Part shown: positions 34,479 to 46,488 of the stretch, piece after piece | Layout: each line of letters starts with the position of its first letter | Position numbering within the stretch: the stretch's first letter is position 1 | The notes under the pieces: model-generated | Databases searched by the model: none | What the model saw: only the letters and a program-made list of their open reading frames with translations | What the model was told of the DNA's origin: nothing | Position numbers and translations under genes: made by a program | Source of the DNA: Hyaloscypha bicolor E | Taxonomy: Eukaryota; Ascomycota; Leotiomycetes; Helotiales; Hyaloscyphaceae | Length of the DNA stretch: 64,000 nt | Direction of reading: 5' to 3' | Assembly: GCF_002865645.1 (NCBI RefSeq) | Contig: NW_020194557.1 | Location: 1-64,000, forward strand

Positions 34479-36186
34479 ATGGCAACCATGATTCCTTCAC
34501 CGGAGGTTTCCCCAGTCATAGGGGCTTCCCACAGAATCGATCGCCAGCAATCCAACTCCCCACCTCTACAAGAACAACAACTCTCCAAGAGAGACAAACG
34601 CCGTAGCAACCTTGCCAACCGTCTTGTCGAAATCACTGCTCAGTTCTCTGACAATCGAGATGTCCACTACCGCAATCAGCTCCAAGCTCTGCAGATCGAC
34701 ATCAACCTCATCGGAGAAGCTGATGCCCACGGTGATATGCCACTTCCTGACAGTCCAGCGGCCATTGATACGTTGGTTCGGGAGAATCTTCAAAAGAATC
34801 TGATGAAGGCTATTGGTGTCAATGTTCCCTTGAGAGCTGGTAGAGTTTACGCAGATTTTGCTAAGGAGATCAACGATGCTATGGAGGACAAAGATGCTAT
34901 GCTGGCTATGCATAAGGTCCGCTGTCTTTACACTTTTTGCTTATATTGAACGCCCCACTAACTGGTCTCAGAGGGATTTCGATGTCAAATTGAGCGAACT
35001 CACTGCAGACTACGCATACCGACAGAAATTGGCCAGCAACGAATATCATGCTTTGTCAACCACCCTCCGCGATCGATTGATCAACAGTGTTACAAGCAAG
35101 AAGAACCGTTTGGCAAAGGACAATGCATCGCTGGAGCTCGGTGAGAATAGCAACGCTCTGCTACTTCATCCAAGCCAATTCGGTGTCGCAAATCCTGCCA
35201 GCCCTGGTGGTCTTATTGGCAAGAGAGCTACGAGACATCGCCGAGACGCAGATGATATACCAAACTTTACAGAAAGCAATAAGCGAAAGCGCAAAGCTCA
35301 CGACAGTGATGAGTCTCCTGCTCCTACCCGTCAACGCATCGACAATGGGAATAGCACTCCGATCTGGTTTGCAGAACAAAACGCCCTCAAGAACGTGCAG
35401 GTTGACTCCGCACTCTACAGCGTCGAGAAGCTGTTCACGGAGAAGGAATTGGCCATGACATACAATGCCGCGGCCTTAGCTGCCCACTCATACATGCAAC
35501 GTCAAAAGACATCCGAAGAGAACGATTCTCCACCAAACGGCAAGTCCGACTCCAGTTCCGAGAACGGGAAGGCGATTACAGCAGCCGCCGAAGCCGAACC
35601 TGAAGATGCAGACTCCCCACCTGGAGGCGCATCAATGGAGCGTCAATACTCTCATGCCACTCGCAGCACTCGAGGCGTAAATTCCTACCTGTCCGGATTT
35701 GGCATTGATGCTCTTGGCGACATCAGCTACCCTGGCACATTCGATGCTCTCGTCAAGCAAATCCCCAAGCTACCTCCACCTGGACTTGTATATGGCTCAA
35801 AGACTTATAGCAACAAAGACCCAACATCCGCGGGTTTTGCAGCAGGCATGAACGCCGAGGACGCCAACGCAGAATTCGAACTCATCAGGAGGGCGAGAAT
35901 TTACAACGAGGAGAATGGGTACGGAAAAAATCTGGAGCGTGACGAAGGTGCAAGAAGTCTTCTCGAGGTGGCATCCGACACCAAAAAGCGATACTCGTGG
36001 GTCAAGTCCGATAACAAGGACCTGCTGAAGGAGGTCATAAGCAGCGTGAGAGAGGACGCCAACGAGGGCAATGAGCTTACACTTACTCCTGGCGGTGAGC
36101 AAATGTCGAGGCAAAACACTGGCGACTCGATGATCAAGACCACCTCGTCTCGAGGGCGGAATTTTAAGGGAAGAAATCCGGCATGA
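34479..36186 (+). CDS. Sds3/Dep1-like subunit of an Rpd3-Sin3 histone deacetylase complex
   Basis: Two exons (34479-34916, 34972-36186) give 550 residues. The N-terminal third has the helical Sds3-like pattern (RRSNLANRLVEITAQFSDNR, VHYRNQLQALQIDINLI, MPLPDSP) followed by RDFDVKLSELTADYAYRQKL. The middle carries a basic RKRKAHDSDESPAPTR-type nuclear localisation stretch and the RATRHRRDADDIPNF motif. The C-terminus is low in complexity, with an acidic/Ser-rich patch, and ends GRNFKGRNPA. Proteins of this type scaffold the Rpd3-Sin3 deacetylase complex that represses transcription by removing histone acetyl marks. The family call (Sds3-like, PF08598, in the broad sense including Dep1) is made from memory of fungal homologues and is probable rather than certain. 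A second ATG at codon 4 (MIPSPEV) could also serve as start. Confidence 0.6.
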
Positions 36187-37095
36187 ATATGGGGTGTAGG
36201 ATTACATAGACATTTTCGATCGAACAAGCGTTGTTTGATACCATAGATGGATAATAAATGAACGCTTTAAAAGTTCCTCCTTGGTCGTCAATTGCTTACT
36301 GCCGTCTCTCATTGGTCTAGATACATGTGCAAGGCACCATTCATCATTTAGGCTGACCTCTTCCAACCTCGCGAGTGCAAAAGCCACAGTGCTATGATTC
36401 GCCGGCCAATGGGTTGCCTATTCCATCAAGAAGGGAAAAGGACGCGGGCTTCAGCCACACCTGCGAACTCGCCCCTTCTTGAGCCTGACACCTCAATGAC
36501 TAAACTTACATTTCAAAAAAAAAAAAAAAAAAAAACTCGGTTCGTCTGGTTTCACCTCCGCTTCAAACTGACTCCTGTCTTGGGGTGCGCTGTGGCGTAA
36601 AGATTTTACCTTTTGCTTCTATATTTCCTCGGGGGAGGGTTGGTTATTGGTAAACTTTTGCAGCGCTTCCTATTTAAGCGAGTACAGAGACCCGTTCTGC
36701 CACCTCTGCAAAGCGCTTGATTTGCTGTGTCTTGAACGCGTTGTAAAAGATAGCGTCAAATATACCACAGCATGAAAACCGGCGTGGTAGTACGAGATGC
36801 TTCGAATGACGCTTCCACACAAAAGGGGCTGATTTGTCGGGCCCCTATTTGCGATGCCGGCTCGGGCCGGGCTCGCTTGCATGCCTTTCTCTTTTGTCAA
36901 CCACACCACACACAACCACACACGCCAAGCAATGACGCTATTTGTAAACAAAATGTCTAAATCCGATTGGCCCTATTTACAGACAGAATACATAATCATC
37001 CAATTCAAACACGAAAACTAGAAATCAAATCATGCCAAGCCCCCCAGCTCATTTTCCCCATTTATCTTTCTTCACTTACTTGAAAGAAAAGGTAA
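36187..37095. other. Intergenic with a long poly-A tract
   Basis: About 900 bp without a gene. It contains a 21-base A run (36515-36535) and CA-rich microsatellite-like sequence near 36900-36930. The right part is the promoter of the old yellow enzyme gene. Confidence 0.45.
36515..36535 (+). repeat. A21 homopolymer
   Basis: An uninterrupted run of 21 adenines on the plus strand. No retrotransposon body, target-site duplication or coding remnant is visible upstream, so I treat it as a simple repeat rather than a retroposition scar. Confidence 0.85.
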
Positions 37096-38387
<1,292 letters not shown>

Positions 38388-38752
38388 GGTACCAGTCTAG
38401 CGAAGACAGCAAGAACAGCCAGCACAAACAAACAATCGCCTAGAAATCAATCTAGCCAAATGAGACAGAGATGTGAACAGAAATGATTAATGATAATAGA
38501 GTCCATTTTGATTCGGGCTGGACCAATATGCTAGGATCTTTCTGGATATGGTGTGAGAATCAATAAACATATTTGTCAAGCTAGGATGAGGTGAATACGA
38601 GGCGCTTGCCTTCAACGGGAATGTAATCAATCACGCAAAGGTAATATGATAAGCGGATCATATGCAAGATCAAGAAACTCATAAAACGTATTTATTACCC
38701 TTGCTAATGATCAATAACGCCCCAAATAATCCCCAAATCCAGACTAATCATT
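38388..38752. other. Convergent intergenic region
   Basis: About 365 bp, AT-rich, between the 3' ends of the old yellow enzyme gene and the CmcJ-like gene. It must hold both transcription termination regions. No gene. Confidence 0.45.
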
Positions 38753-39800
38753 TCATGGACCAAACACCAAAGCACGAACCTCAATACTTTCTCTGCCAAC
38801 CGCTCCTTCCGGGGTTCTTGGGTCCTGGAAGGCAGTATGGGGAACTCTACCTCCAAGCACCTTCGTTCCAGGCTTCCGAGCTTCACTGTCGAAACACTCC
38901 AAGAACAATCTCTCATTATTCTTCATTCCGGACAGGTAATGCCACTTCTGGCCTGGATTGTATCTAATACCTGCCGTCTCGCCAGTTCGGTCTGGATATC
39001 TGTGTTCGATGGGAATAAGATCTTCATCCCTCAAGGTCGAAGAGCTGGCAAAGCCAAGAGGATTGGCTTGGACTGGGCCATTCAATGGACGCCAAATATT
39101 GATAATGCGGTATCTTCCTTGCAAGAGCTTCTCTGCCTCTTTAGGGAGATGATGGTGTACACGCTGTGTGGCAGACTTCACGGTTTGATCGATATGTACC
39201 CTTGTTACCGGTGCCCGGGGTGCTCCGGCAGTGGAACGGCGGATGGTGTGATCGAAGATGAAAACCTTATTTGTTCCTGGCACATGATCTAGGATCAGTT
39301 TCTGTACTTCGGGATAGTAGTTTTTCTTAATTGACTCATCGTCAACGAAGTCTCGCTCGGCAGATTCAGGGACGTTGGAGACGACTTGAAAGGCGTCCTT
39401 GTCAAGCGTGTATTGAGATTCCTCCCCTCGAATATCGCGGATGGGGACCTGGACATCAAAGTTCCCGAAATTCCGTTCTGGATAACGGGCGAGTCAGCAA
39501 TTTCTCGATTAGGATTGTTTCGGGAGGGGACATTGTCTTGGGAGAATTTCATGAAACAGTCGAAAATAAGAAAGGGCTTCTCCCCCAACACCTACGTGGC
39601 TGTCCCTCAGGCGGTTGCTCGACGAAATTGAAAGGAACGGACCCGTCCTCCGGCGGCCTAAAATAGTTCAACGTAACTATGGTATCGCCACGAGGAATGG
39701 AGCTGTTGGAATTGCCATTCGTTGAATATGCAGCCTCGGTTCGGGCAGATTGTGAGAGATTGTGAGCCACGGTGGCTTGCAGAGGTTGTGCCGTCGTCAT
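38753..39800 (-). CDS. CmcJ/GA4-desaturase-like Fe(II)/2-oxoglutarate oxygenase
   Basis: Two exons on the minus strand (39800-39596, 39477-38753) give 309 residues. The first splice (GTAGGT donor) joins NFVEQPPEGQPQ to RNFGNFDVQVPIRDIRG. Family features: GDTIVTLNYFRPPEDGS near the N-terminus, KVFIFDHTIRR, then the metal-binding-type VHIDQT (His-x-Asp), IINIWRPLNGPVQANPL, IRYNPGQKWHYLSGM, and the distal HTAFQDPRTPE...RESIEVRAL that supplies the second His and the Arg expected of 2-oxoglutarate oxygenases. Relatives include gibberellin GA4 desaturase, the cephamycin CmcJ protein and AsaB-type hydroxylase/desaturases of fungal secondary metabolism. No backbone biosynthetic gene lies nearby, so the substrate is unknown. 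The chosen start, MTTAQPLQ, is the first with family-like context. Confidence 0.88.
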
Positions 39801-42123
39801 GACGCTACGGTTTTTAAGTTGTGGGAGCCGGGGAGGAGGATGGAAGACCCTTGAGGTTTTGTTGCTGCTGTTATGAACGAGCTGACGCTGGTCTGCTGTC
39901 TGTAGACTGAATTGGCTATGGGATGAGGGGAGGTTAGCTCTACGGAGGATTGATGGTAGCAATATATATGTGCACTTGTGCTCGATGGTTGCACTTTGTG
40001 AAAGCTTTTGTCAGCTTCACGTCATTTGATTCTTAGAAATCAAAATTGGAGAAGGCGTCGAACGACCACACATCCCCCGCATGCACGCCAGCTCTTCTGC
40101 CGAGGGAAGACGAAAATGGCGCCTTCTTTATTTCTGAAAGGGCGCGCCTCGAGCACGCAATTTTGGAGAAACTGGTGAAATGTCTGGCTGATGTCAAGGG
40201 TGGGAGAATAATCCCGACCAAGAGTGGCGAGACTTTCCACTTTTATCGCCGAAACTGGTCACGTGGGTCTTCGATAATATGGAGGTCCTTTCTAGATCAA
40301 AGGATTTACTTCAAATCCGACTTCTTATATCATTTTCAGAAGGCCGGTGGGCTCTCAAAACAATCTCCCAACCATCTCTCACCAATTCCGGATCCTCCAG
40401 CGGCTGCAGAAACCAGTTTGCCATTTCTCCGTTCCCTTTTAGCTGCCATTCAAAAAAGCTACGGTAGCTTTCCCAAATAAGCCACCATTAACGCTGCTGT
40501 ACGTTCCCATATGTCCAACGGGAAGGTTTAACTTCACTGCGGGTATTTTGGCCAGAAAGTTTTGGTAATCCCTCTCACACTGGCCCCTTGATTTAGTCTG
40601 CCGCCTTCGGGAACACTGGACGAAGATGTCCATTACTGTAAGCTATATCCGTGACTCCACTACAGAAGAACCCCACAGGAGCATGTCGAAATTCGTGGTG
40701 TTCTCAGCGTGGACCACTGTCGAAGATGGCGGTCAAAGTGACACTCTCATCCAGGCTGGCAGAGTACCCTTGGAGACCGTCGTAAGATTGACCTGCAACT
40801 ACAAGGCGTGACTTCTCAACATGCTCCCGTTATTCTTGGCCGGCATATTGATATATCCAGTCGATATCATTAGTTATATCAGGGTTTTTTGTGGTACTAA
40901 AAATTCCCGCGCGCTGTGCAACTCTGTTTGCGATGAAGTAGCCGTGTAAAGGTATATCTGTCAAGGCTTTGGAGAACCATCCTCCGTAGCCTCTGCAACA
41001 TCCATTGGCCCATAAGATGACAGGAAGCGTGTACAATGCCGGAAGAGTATGGACATCTTGTTGATAGACGGTGTGCCTTGGGAGGGATGCAATGAATGGA
41101 TAAGAGGCTTTGTAGGGACCACTGCCACCTCCTGATGTACCGCCAGTCACTCAAATCGTTCCTTTTAGCATTTGGAGGGGGCGCCTCAGGTAATACTTGA
41201 AGGTGCCGTGGCAGGACATGTGCCAAAGAGACCAGTTTACTCGGAGCTCATTCCAACTATGCGAGAGTATCCACCACTGCCCTTACTTTGGCTGCCCTGC
41301 ATGGTGTCTTCATCCGCTGAGCGAGTAGCTTCACGAGCTCTACAGTGGGATCGAAAAGATGGTTTTCTTGTAGAATGATGGAAAGGTCAAACTGTAAAAC
41401 AAAGATTGTACAGCAACGAAAGAAAATAATCGTCAATGACATGGTGAATAGAAGGGAAAGAAATAATTAGTTACGCTATAACAGAAAATGACGAGGGGAA
41501 GAAACCAATGCGTTGGTATGCGATGCTGCGAGGTAATGTCGGTGAGCCTTGTTGGACTGTCGCACGAGAGCTTAGCTGAAACGAACTTGAATGCAAAGAA
41601 CCAGGCATATCCGTATCTAAGAGAGTGTATGCTTCGGTCACTAAATCAAGAGCACATAGGGAGAATCAACAAATGAAAAGTAAGAAATCTGCGGGGGGAC
41701 TGAAAGATGGACTAACTGCCTGAGTTGCTGCACGCTGCTCCTACCGGGAAGTACTGTGCTTGGGCATTGGCACACTAATGCCTCGATCGGCCAATAAAGA
41801 CGTGAATATGTCGTTATGCGAACTCCAGTGCAAGTCCAGACGATCAGATCCGCAAAGTGGAGCCAGGAGAGCAGATGGTTGTCAACTACACGTGACCGGG
41901 TGATTTTGCGAGGTGAGCTAAACCGTTCCGAGCCGAAAGTAAACAACATCCCGGGCGGCAGCATATTACCATGCCTCAAACACAACAATTATGAATCCTT
42001 CATATCTCGTACAAAATTGAACAGAGCATCGATTAGGCGCCCATCAATTCTCCAACCTTTCCACCTCAGATCACCCAGTACATCAACAAATACAATTCAA
42101 TCCTCAATGCGATACGAGCAAAC
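39801..42123. other. Long intergenic region with one gene relic
   Basis: About 2.3 kb. The only thing I can support is the truncated hydrolase copy at 40830-41150. The 144-codon plus-strand frame at 40046 has no recognised domain and overlaps a minus-strand frame. The right end is the promoter of the AT-hook gene. Confidence 0.4.
40830..41150 (-). pseudogene. Truncated alpha/beta-hydrolase-like fragment
   Basis: A 106-codon minus-strand frame resembles only the N-terminal part of a secreted fungal hydrolase family: GGGSGPYKASYPFIASLP, HTVYQQDV, LPVILWANGCCRGYGG and DIPLHGYFIA. It stops after DIDWIYQYAGQE. In intact relatives that point is soon followed by the nucleophile-bearing GQSCGG segment and another 150 or so residues. 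None of that is found downstream (towards lower coordinates), and no signal peptide is found upstream. It is therefore best read as a truncated remnant. Confidence 0.5.
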
Positions 42124-45100
42124 ATGGACGAAGCTCAGCTGTCCTCGCCGGACCCCCTCAATGACACGCCAACTTTCCACTTACCCGCAAAACCGCGACG
42201 GTCCTCAAGAGTCCGACACAGTCTGCCACTTCAAGGTAGCTCTCCAAAGAAGCAGACTTTCGAGCTAGATGTCGGGAACGAGCTCTCACCGCAGAAAATC
42301 CGAGTGACTGTTGAAGCCGGGGACTCGGACGCGGAGAATGCATATCCGGATTATATTGAAGGCGGATCTCCCACAAGAGCTCCCACGCCGACGAATTGTA
42401 GAAGGGAACGCACTACGACCACAAGAATACCTGTGAAGGGACTTTCGGATTCAGAGGACGAGACACAAGAGCTCGCTACACCGAAACGTGGCAGGGGACG
42501 ACCGAAAAAGTCTACTGGGACTCCAGTACCGGCGAAGAAGCGCGGACGTGCGGGCACACCGACGCGAAAGGATGGAGGCAGGAGGAAATCGATTGGTGAT
42601 TTAGTGGATGGAGATGACTCTGATGATGTCAATTTTCAGATTGGCAAGGGAGTTGAGATTGCTAGAGGAAAGGGAAGATCACGGTCGAGGTCGAGGTCTA
42701 CAAAAGAGACTTCGTGGAAGTCTACGCCAGCTGCCAGACAGACTGAATTCTCGGACAAGCTGATATCGAGTACTACAAGTAAGAAAGGAAGAGGCCGGAG
42801 GAAGACCCTGCTACCCGAAGAAGTTGTGGTACTGGAGGACGAAAGCAGCGGACACAATGTTGACAATCAAGAAGCTGAGTTTCCAGAGGCACTGGAAGAC
42901 GTTGATTCCAATAGCGTGGGCCCTCCATCTATATATTCTACCATTCGATCAACGACCACAGTCGGAGGCTATGAGCCGGACATTACGCTTGCCATATTTG
43001 ATCCGGGAAATGAAACTCCACACAGAACGGGATGGTCAAGCCCGCGGATTGTCGAAGCCCTGATACCCTCGAGCACGAGGAGAAGGGCCAACAGCTACCC
43101 TTCACCCTCAGCATCTCCAGAAAAGCCCCATTTCAGCCAGTATGATGAAGAAAGTGTTGCAATGGCCCCCGCTCCGCTTTCCGATACACGAGAACCTGTG
43201 GAGACGGAAAACTACGATAATGACTTCGGAGATGGTCGGTACGAAGAAGAGAACGAAGATGGCGTTGGTGAGCTTCTTGAGTTTGATACAATTCTCGAGA
43301 GCGAGGGTTTCAGCATGATATCCGTGGACTCAGTACCTTCTCTCAAAGAACATCACAGCAGCCCCGCAAATCGGCCAGAGATTGATATGTCTAGACCGCT
43401 CAGAAATAAGAGCCTACTTTCAATACAGGAAGCAGATGCGGCCAGTCAAAACGATTCCTTCTCGAGTATTCCAGACGACGTTCTCGAGGCAGCTACTCCT
43501 GGTAGAAAGGCACAGAACCGAAATCTACTTTCTGTTCAGAACACTAGGGTAAATGATTCCTTCCCGAGTATACCGCCTGAAGTTCTCGAAGCTGCAACTC
43601 CAGCCAAAGTATTACAGAAGAGAGATGTTTCGGCAGAGAAAGCAACGCCTACCGAGAATTATGAAGATTCCTTCTCAGCAATTCCGTCCGCGGTCTTGGA
43701 TGCAGCTACACCTGCCGCCGTTCACCAACCCCGACCAAAATCCGATAGATTGAGTGTGCCTGGTGCACGCCCTAGTGTTTCTCCAGCAAATGAATCAGGC
43801 TCAACTGCACCTCGACTACCGACTCCTGAAGAGACTCCTTCCCCACCTGCAAATAATCATGATCCTGCACCAACATCCAAGTCATCATCATCTCGATCTG
43901 CAGGGCGGAATTCAGTACAGAATGCTTCTAATGATTCATCCATTGTCCACTCACATATGCCTTCGTCTCCGCCATCTATTGTACCACGCAGATATACGTA
44001 CACAGCTCATCTTCGTCAACAGCGCCAGCTGAATCCAGATGTTACTCAAACACCATCCATTGTGTTTTCCTCACCGTCTTTACCACCGCCAATACGTGGT
44101 GCACGAGGCCAGCCAGCTCTGGCTTTGGCACCAGAACAAAGTCAACGCCCAACACTTTCTCCGACTGTTCGTGCTGGACGTGCTCTGCAACATGTCGTTG
44201 TGCCTTCCTCGCCAAGAAGCCGCTCCCAAAGCTTAGGGAGCCCATTTAAAAGCCCAGCAGCTGACAGAAAGTCGCTTTCAAGCGCATTACGGCAATCACG
44301 TCCTTCCCCTTTGCAAGAACGACGTGCGGGACCGCTTCCAAGACTTGATTTAAATTGTGAACTGGCTGAAGTTTCTTCTCAGAGATGCCTGTGGAAAGGT
44401 TCGAATCCACAAGAGGATCCGTTCAGCAGCCATGGCCTGTCTCAGACGAGGCCGCCTTCTCCCGTAGAGAAGCAGCAATACAGTCTCGACCTTCCGGATC
44501 AACACCGTTATTCTGACCCTCGGCTTTCCCGCATTAGATCAGAAGCCGATTCACCCAGAAGTGATGCTATGAGCTGGCAAGCTGAAGAGGAGATTTCTCT
44601 GCCCGAGGGGACGACATCCATCTCTAATGTCGCGATACCGGCGGCCAGTTCGCGAGGATGTTTACGGGGGAGTGAATGCAGCAGGAATAGTGCAATGACT
44701 TCGGAGCAAAGATATGCTGCAGAGAGAGAGGCAGTGAGACAGCAAATTGTCTCCGCTGATTCTAGTAAGGTCATTGTAATTGACTCAGACGACGATGAGG
44801 TGAATGATGATCATGGTCACGAGGATGAAGATTTTGACCTGCTGTTGGAGACATTGAACTCTTCTTCACCAGCAGTTCAACCGCCACAGGAGCCCGTCAA
44901 GAATGCTCTCGAAAAGACAAGACGAAGCAAGATACCAAGCCCATGGAGAAAGAACAGTAAAAGACTGGTCTACAGCGATGAATTATCCCGACTTGACTGT
45001 CCCATTGCCGGAAGAGTTGCTGTTGTCAAAGGCCTCGCGAAGGACTTAGTGACAGAAATCGCATCTCAACCAGTAACAGTTCGGCGAATTGTGACGCCGA

Positions 45101-46272
45101 TATACAGTGATGAGACAGATCCTGCTGATCTCTCCGGATTCCAAATACCACAGAAGTCAAACTTCAAGCCTCGAGTCCGCGAAAGCAATCTTGATCTTTC
45201 CGCACTGCTTGCTTCACCTGAGAAGCCTCTTCCAAAGCTCACTACAAGCTCATGGCAGCCTTCGTTTCAGCAGGATTCTTCTTCGAGCCAAGTGTCCTGC
45301 ACAGAGAAGCCCAGGGAGATTCCAAAATCATCTGAGGCTGGATCTGGACATGTCACTAGATTTACACCAATTCCTCAAAAGTCTGGTTTCAACCCCCGAG
45401 CTCGGGCAGAACTTTCATCCTCGCCCATCAAGCAGACGTCTTTTGCTCCTACCATTTTCGGCGGCCCCATGAAAACCAGCCTGGCTCGTACCCTATCCAG
45501 TTTACCACAGCCATCTTCGCCAGTCTCCAGGCCGCTCCACAGTTCATCTCCGAGCAGAACCAACAGTCTCTCTGCTCTGCACACCCCCTCGAATCAACTA
45601 TCCCCATCAATGTGCAGTGAGGAGTCTCATTCTCCTTCGCTGATTTCAAATGAGGAGAAAGAAAACCAACCCACACAAAACCGAACCCTGAAATGGACCG
45701 AATCTCTGCGTCTTCAATCAACCACCGCCCTTGTACAGACCCCACTACCAACAACCTCGCCCACCAAGTCTTGTCTGCGTTCCCCTCTCAAGACTCCCTC
45801 CGCCAACTACGACTCTGGGAAGGCAAGTCCAAACAAAGAAGTCACTTTTGTCTCCTCGTCACCCATCCCTAATTCCCCAGTCACCGCGCCTTTGTCCTCA
45901 ACAAAATGGTCAAAAGACCATTGGCGCCTCCTGGACTCCATCCTCCAGTCATGGAAGCCAGAGAATCAATCACCTGCCTCCTCTTCTGACTCGTCAGGAG
46001 AAGGAAGCAGAAGCGAACAACCAAGAAAGAGACGCAATTCAACGAGGGTGATTAGTAAATTGTTGGGCAAGAAGGTGTCAAGTCAAGGCGAGAGCATGCG
46101 TTTCGAGCAATGGCATTTGGAGGCTGTGGATGAGTTCCGTGGCTGCGTTCCAGGATGGGAGGAGAAGGTTGTTGCGATGAGAGTGTTTGCTTTGATTGTT
46201 GGGGAGGAGAGAAGAGCGTTGGGGTTGGTAGGATCAAGTAGTCAGGATGATTGGCGTAACGAAACCAGGTAA
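42124..46272 (+). CDS. Large AT-hook nuclear protein
   Basis: A single open frame of 1382 residues, very rich in Ser, Pro and Glu and mostly disordered. An AT-hook core (GRGRPKK at about residues 123-129) with a further basic patch (PAKKRGRAGTPTRK) points to minor-groove binding of AT-rich DNA. An RSRSRSRS stretch follows near residue 190. Three related short repeats (DSFSSIPDDVLEAATP, DSFPSIPPEVLEAATP, DSFSAIPSAVLDAATP) lie at about 443-530. An acidic SUMO-interaction-like VIVIDSDDDE is near residue 880. The C-terminal folded-looking domain (WSKDHWRLLDSILQSW, MRFEQWHLEAVDEFRGCVPG) is the best-conserved part. Fungal homologues are annotated as AT DNA-binding proteins, without a firm role. The terminal codons (AGG TAA) coincide with a good GTAAGA donor, so a short last exon may have been missed. 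Confidence 0.78.
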   Translation: MDEAQLSSPDPLNDTPTFHLPAKPRRSSRVRHSLPLQGSSPKKQTFELDVGNELSPQKIRVTVEAGDSDAENAYPDYIEGGSPTRAPTPTNCRRERTTTTRIPVKGLSDSEDETQELATPKRGRGRPKKSTGTPVPAKKRGRAGTPTRKDGGRRKSIGDLVDGDDSDDVNFQIGKGVEIARGKGRSRSRSRSTKETSWKSTPAARQTEFSDKLISSTTSKKGRGRRKTLLPEEVVVLEDESSGHNVDNQEAEFPEALEDVDSNSVGPPSIYSTIRSTTTVGGYEPDITLAIFDPGNETPHRTGWSSPRIVEALIPSSTRRRANSYPSPSASPEKPHFSQYDEESVAMAPAPLSDTREPVETENYDNDFGDGRYEEENEDGVGELLEFDTILESEGFSMISVDSVPSLKEHHSSPANRPEIDMSRPLRNKSLLSIQEADAASQNDSFSSIPDDVLEAATPGRKAQNRNLLSVQNTRVNDSFPSIPPEVLEAATPAKVLQKRDVSAEKATPTENYEDSFSAIPSAVLDAATPAAVHQPRPKSDRLSVPGARPSVSPANESGSTAPRLPTPEETPSPPANNHDPAPTSKSSSSRSAGRNSVQNASNDSSIVHSHMPSSPPSIVPRRYTYTAHLRQQRQLNPDVTQTPSIVFSSPSLPPPIRGARGQPALALAPEQSQRPTLSPTVRAGRALQHVVVPSSPRSRSQSLGSPFKSPAADRKSLSSALRQSRPSPLQERRAGPLPRLDLNCELAEVSSQRCLWKGSNPQEDPFSSHGLSQTRPPSPVEKQQYSLDLPDQHRYSDPRLSRIRSEADSPRSDAMSWQAEEEISLPEGTTSISNVAIPAASSRGCLRGSECSRNSAMTSEQRYAAEREAVRQQIVSADSSKVIVIDSDDDEVNDDHGHEDEDFDLLLETLNSSSPAVQPPQEPVKNALEKTRRSKIPSPWRKNSKRLVYSDELSRLDCPIAGRVAVVKGLAKDLVTEIASQPVTVRRIVTPIYSDETDPADLSGFQIPQKSNFKPRVRESNLDLSALLASPEKPLPKLTTSSWQPSFQQDSSSSQVSCTEKPREIPKSSEAGSGHVTRFTPIPQKSGFNPRARAELSSSPIKQTSFAPTIFGGPMKTSLARTLSSLPQPSSPVSRPLHSSSPSRTNSLSALHTPSNQLSPSMCSEESHSPSLISNEEKENQPTQNRTLKWTESLRLQSTTALVQTPLPTTSPTKSCLRSPLKTPSANYDSGKASPNKEVTFVSSSPIPNSPVTAPLSSTKWSKDHWRLLDSILQSWKPENQSPASSSDSSGEGSRSEQPRKRRNSTRVISKLLGKKVSSQGESMRFEQWHLEAVDEFRGCVPGWEEKVVAMRVFALIVGEERRALGLVGSSSQDDWRNETR

Positions 46273-46488
46273 GAAAGTGTGTGCCAAATTGTAAATATGT
46301 TTGATCACGGTGGATTTCTTTTTGGATAGCGTGGGATGGTTTTTGGTGAGATTAGCATGTTGAAGTCACCGAAAGAAAGCGTTTTGGATAGCAACGTCCT
46401 CCCAGTCATTCATTTGATTTTCATTCCGCCTTGATCTGCGTCTCTAGTATACAGTGCATTTGCGAGTTCCCGCCACGGTCGGAGCTCT

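Noticed and set aside
36515..36535. Poly-A as a retroposition tail
   Set aside because: No retroelement body, coding remnant or flanking duplication was found; kept only as a homopolymer.
40046..40480. 144-codon plus-strand frame
   Set aside because: Overlaps a minus-strand frame and has no domain; composition does not differ from the intergenic surroundings.
44396..44412. B-box-like ggttcgaatcc
   Set aside because: Lies within the AT-hook coding frame and has no partner A box or cloverleaf.
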